From positions 5,527,249 to 5,591,248 of the forward strand of contig JAJKFL010000007.1 of the NCBI GenBank assembly GCA_021186555.1: 64,000 nucleotides of DNA, read 5' to 3'. This DNA comes from Reticulitermes speratus (Eukaryota > Arthropoda > Insecta > Blattodea > Rhinotermitidae). Of the stretch, positions 47,216-58,598 are shown one piece after another (position 1 is the stretch's first letter; every line of letters starts with the position of its first letter). Position numbers and translations under genes: made by a program. The notes below the pieces were generated by a model. It ran no database searches and was not told the origin of the DNA. It worked only from the letters and a program-made list of their open reading frames with translations.

Positions 47216-50184
47216 TGATCTTTGCAATTGACAGCATAATTAAATAACCCACTTAAAAACACTGTTAATTTATATATTGTTAATGCTGTGTAGTTTTGGG
47301 CAGTTGACATGTTTTTGAAGCTTGGTTTGAACATCGTGCCAGTGGAAATTACCCTAGCTGTATACATGTTTTTAAATTTCCTACAAAGTGTGGTACCAGC
47401 ATCATAGCTGTGTCAGTTTTTGAGGAAGCAGAGACATGTAATGTAGCGTCCTGAAATTTTGTATGATAACAGATAGTCAGAAAGTATAATCATTTGTAAA
47501 GGTTATGTTATCTTTTCATAGAATTTGTAACAGCAGTATGACAGTTGCATAACATCAATATTTATCTTTGCTTCATACTGATAATTAATGGAATTTGGTA
47601 TGAGTAAACATGGAAACCTTGTGTAGAATATTTTGTATGAATTATTCAACACATCTCTAAATTGTATAATCATTAATTTGTGATTCCCAATCGCCACTCT
47701 GCATACTGTAGATTTCTACCCAGAAGCTCTTCTTTTGTAGCTGTTTTATTTGGGAAATATGTGAATGATGCAGTAAAACATGTTATCAGTAGCCCTGACA
47801 CTTTGCACCACTGTTGTCAAAATGTGTACTGCATGGGGAGCATATTACATTCATAGTTATGACCATAATTAGTATATGGATGTAAGTGTGTATGTTTTGG
47901 CCTACTCTTTTCTGTGTTTCAAACATATGTTCTGTGAATGATATTTATTTTATTTCCAGATACAGAAATTACATTGAAGGAATGGAGAGTGTTTGAATGT
48001 ATGCCCATTTTCAAAGTGCTCCTTGTTGCTGGTGTGGACTCCGTTTCTATACACAGAAGCTGGGCAGTATATGCCATTGTCAGCTTCAGCTTGTTATATA
48101 CTGTTCTGGTTAAACATGTTGGGGAAGTTTAGGGTAATGAATTTAGCGGTTCTTGGACTGTATTCGTATGTGTACCAGAGCATTATTTCAGAGAAGTGTC
48201 ATGTGGGCAGACACTGCTTCTCTCCACATCATATTAGCTGAAGCTCTTGTTAATTGTTATTTCACAGGTGTGCATGGGGATGTATGTCATTTAGCTCAGG
48301 CCTTGAATGGTTAGGCCCTGACCAATCACTGCCATGCTAATGTCGTTATCAGGAAGTAGGACTCGAAGAAAGGTGTATCTGTATTCCATCTCATATGGAA
48401 ACTGCAGATGTGAATCTTGTACCAAAGATGTCCATGTTGATCTGATTTATAAGGTTGTTGTGGAAGGTGTGAAAATTCCCTCTATTTATAAAGGAATGTA
48501 CAGTAACAATAATTGCAGTAATTAGTTTGTTGTGACCTACATCACAACTTGGGAAAGGTCAACATGCCATTAGTGATGGCTCTTTATTACCTGCTGTGGT
48601 TACATATTAGTTTCCTTGATTCCATAGTTTGCAGCTCAGCTCTCATGAGGTCACATTGTGATAAACAGGGATATCTTACATTCATTATTCACTGCCAAAA
48701 TTTGTTAGTTATTAAAGAAAAACGTGGCTCACAAGTGATATGATTAGCCAGTACTTGCATCAAGTTCTAGTTGCTGTATTTTGGCAGCTGAGAAGACGTG
48801 CGAGTGAAATATAAATATTGAGTACATTAATGTAGCGCATGTCACTCTGCTCCACTTTTGTCATCCATTCTTTGTATTACAGTTGTTCAGCTCTCTGTGC
48901 ATATCTCTCACTATTGCATTTGTTAGGGAGACCTATTCCCTGTTTATCATGTTTGTAGGCTGTTGGATTTTTTTTCCATTCCTCATGTTAAACTACTGTT
49001 TCAAATCGTGAAATGAGCTTATTGTGTTGTTCAGAAACACATTGTTGACTGTAGACAAGGAATAGTTTTGACATTGTTTAATTTAGTCAGATTTAGTGTA
49101 TTTTTATGTGTGTTTTCTTAAAGATAGGTAACTTTTCTTCACAGAGAATATTTTATATTAGTCTGACATCATATTCTAAACCATTGCAATAGTAACAGTG
49201 TAACGTGATTGATTGGTGGATACTTCTTCAATTTTATTTTACATCTGAAACAGTCCTGACCATTCCTAAAAAAAAAAGTTGGAAATTACCAATTCTCCAT
49301 TATGGTAGTGCTGTAAAATGGACGTATTTGAATCTCAAATTTGAAGTCCATCATCATGGTTGATATGCAATAATGAGATTTCTGTTAGTAATTCTAGATA
49401 TTTGTTATTTTGTTTATTATTTATTTAACAGGTGCAATTATTGTTTGCTAGTATATTTTTGTGTGCTTATAAAGACAGGAATAATTGAAGACAGTTTCTT
49501 GACAGGCACGTGAAGGCTTTCTGAAAGCCATGATGCAATGAGACTGAAATTTAGCATCATTTCTGTGGTACAATGGATGAACAACATCTTACTTTATTGT
49601 CTGTGAAAGGGATTGGATAGAACACTGAAGACACATTTGACTTTGATGTGCACCCCTCACCTGCCGAAGTCATTCTGTGATCTTCAGACTCGCAGTCTGT
49701 GCATCTTCTACTAGCTATTGTCATTTTGGGGTTAAAGATGTACTGGCTGTAAGAAGAATTTAGATCTGTTGAAAACACTTCACATTCCTTGGTATGTTTT
49801 GGGGTTTTGTTATTTCATTGTAATAAATGCTTTGGTCTAAGAAGTGTTAACTACCATCATAAGTGGGTGTATTTGAAATTAGGCATTAAGAAATTGTGGT
49901 ATGTGAAATTTTCGTAAATTGTGTATTTGCATAATTTGAAATGCAAATTCAGATGCTAATCTCATGGTAGATATGGTCTCATGTTTAATATGGGAGACTT
50001 CAAAAATCAGTCCTAATCTTTGTTTTCCTCAGTCCTTCAAGCAATTTTTGGAGCAGAACCTGGAAACTGGCTACATATGCTTCTCCAGTTTTTATGGTTG
50101 ATAGTCCAGATTGTCTCTGTAAACCTTTCATCAAAGATGCGACTGATACTGTAAAGTCAGGTTGGTCACGTATTGTTTTTTCTG
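47216..50184. other. CpG-poor non-coding DNA downstream of metro
   Basis: No gene, RNA or recognisable repeat. Possible extended 3' UTR or intergenic DNA. Short open frames show no domains. Confidence 0.5.
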
Positions 50185-50480
50185 GAATATGATGATGCAT
50201 CACAGGGTATTTGTTTCCCAGTGTTTTGAGACAACATAATGATCTCATCTTCAAGAGTCAAAACATCCAATAAGAATGCTGCAGAACAGGGGGATGCGTG
50301 AATATGTAGGTATAGTGTAACCAGGAATCCGCTGACTGGAAAAGTTAAGGGGCCAACCAAGAAGGACAAAATGCAGCAGGTGGCACAGGGAAAAGGTCAG
50401 GTGATAGGAGGTGACAGAGGACAGCTTCTGGCCCGAACCAGGTAGAGCCAAGCAGTCGGCCACATTGTTTGCTGCGTAGC
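50185..50480. repeat. foldback-family fragment
   Basis: Shows ttctggaatatgatgatgca, gtttcccagtgttttgagac, catcttcaagagtcaaaaca, gaaaagttaaggggccaac and ggtagagccaagcagtcggc. It resembles the 37.1-kb element but is diverged. Confidence 0.6.
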
Positions 50481-50639
50481 ACTGATCACCCACCTTGCAG
50501 GGAACAGGCCAGCAACAATACCAACCGCCTCTGTAAGTATAGGGTCCCTGAAAAGGACCAGGGCTAGAGGAAGGTGAGAGGAGGTGAGGTGGGGGAGAGC
50601 AAGGCTAGCTGGACACTACAGAGCAGCCACCAGGGTATT

Positions 50640-50879
50640 GGGGGGGGGGGGGGTGACTGCTGCTGGTAAGAGGAAGGGAAAGGAAAAAATTCCCAGTGAT
50701 ACATTGTCATCCCAGAAAAACTGGCACTTCACATCACTGCAAAAAGCTAAAACCACACTGATATTGGTCAGTTCCAAAGTTTTGTGTTAACACATGCTTG
50801 ACAATTGCTCTGCCTTGCGATTCAGGAGATGGGCTTGTTGAAGGGTTTTGTGTGTGTGTGTGTGGGGGGGGGGGGGGGT
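50640..50879. repeat. poly(G) tracts
   Basis: A G-run at about 50640-50653, and a TG run followed by a G-run at about 50850-50878. A C-run is at 51784-51799. Homopolymers of this length are unstable and could be G-quadruplex prone or carry assembly-length errors. 50880-52320 shows no gene. Confidence 0.9.
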
Positions 50880-52320
50880 GCAGGCACTGTAAAAGCCAGG
50901 AAGGGATGGTTTCAGTGGGAGGTCAAGACATGGAGTAGCAAAGCCAGTAGGTCAATCCAATGGAGCCTCCACAATTTTGCAGGAGCCTGCAATAGGCAGC
51001 TGCACAAAATGCCAGTATTGCTTTGCATAAAACATATTCTTTATGAGAGGTTTTAGTGCGCATGGCTCTATGCAACTCCATCTTGTGGGAATGGGCTAGT
51101 TTTATTCACTCTGTTTCAATGCTAAAACTAAACTAACAAGGTAATTTATTTTAACCATTTCAGACATTGTGGTTTGGAGTAAAGTGCTGTAATGTTTGTG
51201 TTGACTGTTTAAAATGGCCCGATATTAACAAACAGCAGCTTGATCTGATACATCTCATCAAATAGACACATCTTTTGATACTACATAATGGGCTGTCAGA
51301 AAACAGGCTGTGGCTGATAACTTTCTCTTGTTCCAAATGTAAAAATTAAGTTGCATATGATTTGGTTATGTTTTAAATAAAGAGGTACTAAGGTACTCTG
51401 TTAGTCAGATCAGGAACTGACTTGGTTGGGTTTTTGATGAACTTTGGTTGATTCGATGCAATGGAATATGTGTACAAAAATACATTCAGTATGTTTGATT
51501 GCATACATATCTGTATTATGACAAGAAAATTTTGTTTATTTAAATGTATATTCAAAGTGGAAGTGGTGAAAAGACAGAATGGGATTTTTTTTCCACCGAA
51601 GTTTAGTCTTTTATACTTGTCCTGTAATCTTTTAGATTTCAGATCAGCATAGTAGACAGAATTTAATTTTGTGCAGAGAGGATAATTCTCTCTGTAAGAA
51701 GGACCCTTGTATTCCACCATATTTTCCAGAGTATAAGATTTTTTTTGTGTGTGTGTGTCTTATAGTCTAAAGGTGTAGCAGTTCCCCCCCCCCCCCCCCA
51801 AAAAAAGTTTTCCCTCTAAAATCTTACTGTAGCTGTGCCAGTCATCACTTTATGGTCACATGATGAATCGTCCACTATTTGCCAGTGGAAATACTGTGTG
51901 TGAGTTGAAAGTGCAGAGATAGATTTTTATCATTACATTTCGTTTATAACTGAACATAAATTTACACATTCATTCACTTAGTGGTGGCCAGGGCAGCAGT
52001 TTGTTTCAAAGTTCATCCCTTCTGTACAGCAGTACCAGTTCCCATCCTACACACCAGTCACATTATAACCCCATCCCCACCAAACCATTAATGACAGGTT
52101 CACCATTGTAATAATAGGGACCACAGAAGTTAAAGAATTGGCAAGAAACATAAAACATATTTCCAAATTAGTGCTTTGTGTTTGTGGGAATGTACTGTAC
52201 AACTTTAAATGTTACAAATTAAAATGTTGGTCACTGACTCATGTTGTAGAAGATCCCACTGAAAACATATTCTAAATATTCCTCATATGCATCAGTAACT
52301 GCCCAAAATGTGACTAGATG

Positions 52321-52920
52321 AACTGGGACAACTGTAAGGTATCTATTTAGCAAATTCTGTGGCCACCAGTGAACTGGGACAACTGTAAGGTATCTATTTA
52401 GCAAAGTCTATGGCCACCAGTGAACTGGGACAACTGTAAGGTATCTATTTAGCAAAGTCTATGGCCACCAGTGAACTGGGACAACTGTAAGGTATCTATT
52501 TAGCAAAGTCTGTGACCACCAGTGAACTGGGACAACTGTAAGGTATCTATTTAGCAAAGTCTATGGCCACCAGTGAACTGGGACAACTGTAAGGTATCTA
52601 TTTAGCAAAGTCTGTGACCACCAGTGAACTGGGACAACTGTAAGGTATCTATTTAGCAAAGTCTATGGCCACCAGTGAACTGGGACAACTGTAAGGTATC
52701 TATTTAGCAAAGTCTGTGACCACCAGTGAACTGGGACAACTGTAAGGTATCATAGCAAAGTCTGTGGCCACCAGTGAACTGGGACAACTGTAAGGTATCT
52801 AGCAAAGTCTGGGGCCACCAGTGAACTGGGACAACTGTAAGGTATCTAGCAAAGTCTGTGGCCACCAGTGAACTGGGACAACTGTAAGGTATCTAGCAAA
52901 GTCTGTGGCCACCAGTGAAC
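52321..52920. repeat. minisatellite, 51-bp unit shortening to 47-48 bp, 12 copies
   Basis: aactgggacaactgtaaggt recurs at 52321, 52372, 52423, 52474, 52525, 52576, 52627, 52678 and 52729 (51 bp). It then recurs at 52777 (48 bp), 52824 and 52871 (47 bp). The last units lack tatt of tctatttagc. Units 3-8 alternate between a tatggcc and a tgtgacc variant, indicating a dimeric higher-order repeat. Confidence 0.97.
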
Positions 52921-54699
52921 CAGCAACTTTGGTGTTTGTATAATCTAAGTAGTCCCTCCACTCTTGTTTACTGACAGATCCTCGTATCTAAGGTGCATTA
53001 TGTACGGAGAGATTCACTTCTCTATGTTGTAACTTCAGGATCTTACTTCTGAGGTAATTTCCATTGAAAATGTCACACGGTCAACATAGGTCCATTGCTT
53101 AAGGGTTACAGAGCTGTTGATGTTTGCAGCATTGCATGATTGCATGATCATGTGTGACGTCAAAATAAACTGTCTTTTGTCAGTAAGTAAATGCGTAGTT
53201 GAGCATTATGTCTCACAGCATGCAGTTCACATTTTTTTGCATTAAGTATAATTGCTTCCATGGTTGATCGATCAGTCATGGTGGTCCACATAGTTGGGCA
53301 CCCACATCTCCAGATCTCATCCCTACAGACCTATCGGTATGTGTGGGGGGCATAAAGGACAATCCTAATGAACTGATGTGAGCTATGTGCTAGTTTCATG
53401 TATCATGGTTGTACTGAGGCTGAAGGTGGTGGTTTTGAACATTTATTGTAAATTCAGAAGGAAACCTTACATAATCACTTGTTTACTTATTGTTATTTTT
53501 GTAAGTTTCGGGTCATAATAGCTGTATAACCTTTGAGTATCAGACCTGTAATGTATGACATTTGTGAGTGGGAGTGATGTCAGGAGTAAAATCCTGATGC
53601 TATGTTTCATTCAGTCTCTGCATACAAATGTTGAGTTAGTACTTTGATATAAACCTCAACTACCTCCTAATTGTTTACATATATGCCCTTTGTGATCATT
53701 TAGCCATCTCATTTGACAAACTGAGTCATCAAATGACCCAAAAATTGGTCAACTCATCATTTTTCCCTTATAACACTAAGTTTACCAATCATTTTGTAGC
53801 GTACAGTGACATAGCTAGGATTCCTGGTGCCTGGAGCAAGTAGTCGCAATAGCCCCCTTAACAGACATCATGAACCTTTACAAAATCGCAATAATTCACT
53901 GGATTTTCCTATTTTTGAACTAAATTTACATTTTTTTAATGCGGAAAATCAAAATCTTTTTTTTCAATCATTTATTTTGCCGCCTCTTGGACCTCTTGTC
54001 TGACGCTTCCTCCCTCAAGCTCTCAGTTACTTATATATATATATATATATTTATCATTATCTTTGTAGGACAACCTCTGCAGTCCTTAGATGAGCGTACT
54101 TTGTCTTCAGTTCTCATAATCAGTATTTGTAGTTCAGTCATTACACCAGCCAAAGTAGCATTCATATACACTGAATGTTACAGTGTCCCTCTTATCACAC
54201 AAGGCATTTTATAAGGTAGGCTGTTGGGCCAGACATGCTTATATTTGTAACATGTATTAAAGAAATTTCTGGAGTTTTAAATGATGCACAGATGTGTATC
54301 ATTAATGAACCATTTGAAGGATTATCTGCATTATGAAGTCCTTTAGCAGGGTGGGTCTTCTTTCAACAATTGGTTGTTACCTGGCTAACTGAAGGTTCAT
54401 TACCATGAACAGAACACTTGCCACTGGACCTTCACACTCTGTTTCCAAAAGATCTATGTCAATATTGTTTATCCATCATACCTGCCTCTCCCAAGTTGTA
54501 TATTTTCATGAAGGTTGGCAACCAAAATTTTGTTTGCATTTCTCATTTCCCCTATGTGTACGTTTTGCAAGGTTTCATCGCTGTTCACGTGTCACATTTG
54601 AAATCACATTATTTACTCTTTTCAAAAATAAAGATGTTCTTTAATTCTGAAATGTTTATAGAGGGGAACATTTGGACCCAACAGAACAGAAGTAGTAGA
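52921..54699. other. unassigned CpG-poor DNA
   Basis: No gene recognised. There is a TA run at about 54031-54050. 53800-54060 (gtgacatagctaggattcct, ggtgcctggagcaa) looks like an old interspersed repeat of unknown class. Confidence 0.45.
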
Positions 54700-54990
54700 T
54701 TGGAGCAAATTACATAAGCAAGGTCTTCATACTTTGTACTCATCCCCAAAATATGAATGGGGTGGTGAAATTAAAGTGGGTAAGATGGCTAGAGTGTGTA
54801 ACACACAAGGGAGCTGATAAATGTGAAACGTTTTGTTCAGAAAACATGAGTATAAGAAACCACTTGGGAGAGCTAGGTAGAGTTAAGAGGATAATATTCA
54901 AAGTAAGTGTAAACAAATAGGGTGTGAAAGTATTCAGCTGGCTCAGGATGATGTTTAGTGTGCCTAATGTGATGAAACTTCAGGTTCCGG
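54700..54990 (+). mobile_element. LINE 3' tail remnant
   Basis: Starts tggagcaaattacataagca, then cttcatactttgtactcatc (KLHKQGLHTLYSSP), and continues through the GRxRW-like region with stops. Same family as at 27785 and 31645. Confidence 0.65.
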
Positions 54991-55754
54991 TAAAGGCAAG
55001 AAACTTGTTGCCAGCTTGGTAATTCTCAGCTTCCTACAGTCTCTGCTCTGCATAATTAGTCAATGAAACTGTGACTAACATTGCTGCAGCTGCACTTTAC
55101 TGCCACTGTGACTAAAAAGAAATTCTATTGGTGAACTTGCTCATGGACATTTGTACTATGAATGCTCTCTAAGGTGGCAACACTTGGTTACTATGGAATG
55201 TGTAAAATGCAGTGGGATATGCATGCTGCCAAGTTAATGAGGAATGGTGTGTTGTGAGATTATCATTTATTTGATGGGGATATTTTATGTTTATTCCTGT
55301 TGCTTTAAAGATTGTATAGCACTTTGAAGACATGAACAGCACCAAAGCATTAACATTTTATTGCAGAAGCTGTAGTCAAGTTGTTTGATTGTTCCAACAG
55401 ATGTATTTCAGCAATAATTTGCGTTGTTTAATTTGTATGCAGTGCAAAAATGCAGATTCTTGTAAAATGAAGACCTGTTACAAAATAGCTAATTATAATG
55501 GTATTTACTGTTTATGCATCTTACTATATTTGCCAGTACCTGTATTGATACCATTCATATATGATCAATAAATATTGTTACAGTATATTTATTACCAGCC
55601 AGATATGATGGTTATTTAAATACTGACCTTTGTTGTTTGTATGATGACTGAAGAGAGACATTTTTATTAAGGTAACAAGTCGGCCTCATTGTACAAGTAC
55701 CAGAGTAGTTAGCAACAGGAAACTACTCTTTTATTATTATGATTGTGAGACCCA

Positions 55755-55990
55755 CCGAATTACACAGCTTGCATCTGTCGGTAGTATTCACCAAATATTA
55801 CCATAATCCAATGAGGAAAATTGAGATGAATGGGTATTTAGTGCAGGTGTTAAATATGCATACAAATTTGTACTGGGTAACCTGATTGGAAAATACCGAA
55901 AAGGCATAGACGTAGGTGGGATAATGTTAATAAATAGGTGGGCTGGCTTGGAATAGAATCAGTGGCAGTTTTGAACTGAGTATTTACCTT
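55755..55990 (+). mobile_element. LINE 3' tail remnant, strongly decayed
   Basis: Reads LHLSVVFTKYYHNPMRKIEM, then VLNMHTNLYWVT and GIMLINRWAGLE. The arrangement fits the same LINE tail as at 54700. Between 55991 and 56927 nothing is recognised except a TA-rich run near 56598-56630. Confidence 0.55.
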
Positions 55991-56927
55991 TCAGGTTCTG
56001 CAAGAGGTGGTTTTTTTTACCAGCTTGGTGACTTAACCTCTCGATGTGGGCTGTTGCCGCATGAAGTTCCAGAAACTCTTGAAGGCTGAGTCAGTCACCT
56101 GCAACCGACAGTCGCTTGGTCTTTTAGAGCTTGTGGCATTTTATTGTGGTAATTCTTGGAATGACCGAGGTGAAATATATTTGTCTACCATCTGTACGTA
56201 TTTTACAGTGACTACAGTATTTTACAGTAAAACAAGTCAAAGTACTTTTCTGTCCAATGGTCTCTGATTTCTGGAAGAGTGTTGCTTTTTGAAGGTTCCA
56301 AGGTTTCACACGTTTGGCCTTCTGCTAAGAGTAGCATGTAGACGGGTTTGGAGGTTTGATGGGATGATAATGACGGTAAATCCGAAGTACTTGGAGAAAA
56401 TCCTGTCTCAGTGCAACTTTGTTCACCATAAATCTTACATGATCTGGCGGGGTGTCGAACCCGTGTCTCTGCAAATATCTACAAAAATTCAGTTTCTATT
56501 GCGCAGAGTACAGTCCTTCTCAATTATAGACCAGTCCATGGTGTTTTGGGTTTTATTTGTTATTTTGATTTTGATATGTAGGAGGGATTATGTATGTGTA
56601 TATGTATATATATATATTTATATATATTTATGCTTTGTATGTGTAAGTAGTTGGTTTTTTAATAAAACAAGCTGTTTGGGGAATCAATTGCTGCTTAGGT
56701 TCTAAGAAGTCGTATGAAACGCAGTTCCACTGTGTGGACAGAATGCAGTTTATGGGATGGTACGTATAATTACCACTGAGCCTTGTTAATTGAGTTATGA
56801 ACGATCCTGGAACCCGCAGAACATCCAATCCAGTGGCTACTAGCAACAGCTAGACTAAATGACCACCAACTTCTATTTAGTGCCGGTTTCTAAAATGTCT
56901 TGAGTTTTACTAACTCCCACGCTGGGC

Positions 56928-57110
56928 CATGCCATGGCTCAGGCGGTTAGTCGCCGGCCTCTCACCGCGGAGGCCCGTGTTCGATCCCGGTTCAGCCCAT
57001 GTTGGATTTGTGGTGGATAAAGTGGCACTGGGACAGGTGTTTCCCCGAGTACTTTTTTTCCCCTGTCAGTTTCATTCCACCGGTGCTCCATTACTTAGCA
57101 AACGGAAGAA
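56928..57110 (+). mobile_element. tRNA-derived SINE, family B
   Basis: Box A region ccatggctcaggcggttagt, box B gtgttcgatccc, then gtggtggataaagtggcact, gggacaggtg and ccaccggtgctccatta. It is better preserved than the 47-kb copy. It abuts the minisatellite, so a long open frame that runs into the array begins inside this SINE. Confidence 0.88.
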
Positions 57111-57192
57111 ACTAATCTTCATCACAGGGTTGCACAATAAGCCTCAAGACTGCAGGGCGCTGCTCCTTGCATGCCTCCAAGGCTCCGGGACG

Positions 57193-58598
57193 TGTAACAG
57201 TTGGTACCGTACTGCAGGAGCTGGGAACGGCAGTGACAGTTGGTACCGTACTGCAGGAGCTGGGAACGGCAGTAACAGTTGGTACCGTACTGCAGGAGCT
57301 GGGAACGGCAGTAACTGTTGGTACCGTACTGCAGGAGCTGGGAACGGCAGTAACAGTTGGTACCGTACTGCAGGAGCTGGGAACGGCAGTAACTGTTCGT
57401 ACCGTACTGCAGGAACTGGGAACGGCAGTAACTGTTGGTACCGTACTGCAGGAACTGGGAACGGCAGTAACAGTTGGTACCGTACTGCAGGAACTGGGAA
57501 CGGCAGTAACTGTTGGTACCGTACTGCAGGAACTGGGAACGGCAGTAACTGTTGGTACCGTACTGCAGGAGCTGGGAACGGCAGTAACAGTTGGTACCGT
57601 ACTGCAGGAGCTGGGAACGGCAGTAACAGTTGGTACCGTACTGCAGGAGCTGGGAACGGCAGTAACAGTTGGTACCGTACTGCAGGAGCTGGGAACGGCA
57701 GTAACTGTTCGTACCGTACTGCAGGAACTGGGAACGGCAGTAACAGTTGGTACCGTACTGCAGGAGCTGGGAACGGCAGTAACAGTTGGTACCGTACTGC
57801 AGGAGCTGGGAACGGCAGTAACAGTTGGTACCGTACTGCAGGAGCTGGGAACGGCAGTAACTGTTCGTACCGTACTGCAGGAACTGGGAACGGCAGTAAC
57901 TGTTGGTACCGTACTGCAGGAACTGGGAACGGCAGTAACAGTTGGTACCGTACTGCAGGAACTGGGAACGGCAGTAACTGTTGGTACCGTACTGCAGGAA
58001 CTGGGAACGGCAGTAACTGTTGGTACCGTACTGCAGGAGCTGGGAACGGCAGTAACTGTTGGTACCGTACTGCAGGAGCTGGGAACGGCAGTAACTGTTG
58101 GTACCGTACTGCAGGAACTGGGAACGGCAGTAACAGTTGGTACCGTACTGCAGGAACTGGGAACGGCAGTAACTGTTGGTACCGTACTGCAGGAACTGGG
58201 AACGGCAGTAACTGTTGGTACCGTACTGCAGGAACTGGGAACGGCAGTAACTGTTGGTACCGTACTGCAGGAACTGGGAACGGCAGTAACTGTTGGTACC
58301 GTACTGCAGGAACTGGGAACGGCAGTAACAGTTGGTACCGTACTGCAGGAGCTGGGAACGGCAGTAACAGTTGGTACCGTACTGCAGGAGCTGGGAACGG
58401 CAGTAACTGTTGGTACCGTACTGCAGGAGCTGGGAACGGCAGTAACAGTTGGTACCGTACTGCAGGAGCTGGGAACGGCAGTAACTGTTGGTACCGTACT
58501 GCAGGAGCTGGGAACGGCAGTAACTGTTGGTACCGTACTGCAGGACTGGGAACGGCAGTAACAGTTGGTACCGTACTGCAGGAACTGGGAACGGCAGC
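57193..58598. repeat. minisatellite, 39-bp unit, about 36 copies
   Basis: The unit starts ggtaccgtactgcaggagct and continues gggaacggcagtaacagtt; spacing is exactly 39 bp. Each unit holds a KpnI (ggtacc) and a PstI (ctgcag) site, except where ggtacc is cgtacc. Three variable sites occur: ggAGct/ggAAct, aacAgtt/aacTgtt and Ggtacc/Cgtacc. Because 39 is divisible by 3 and the unit lacks stops in several frames, long open frames (596, 464 and 503 codons) arise on both strands. I regard them as artefacts. One unit near 58540 has a 1-bp deletion. Confidence 0.98.
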
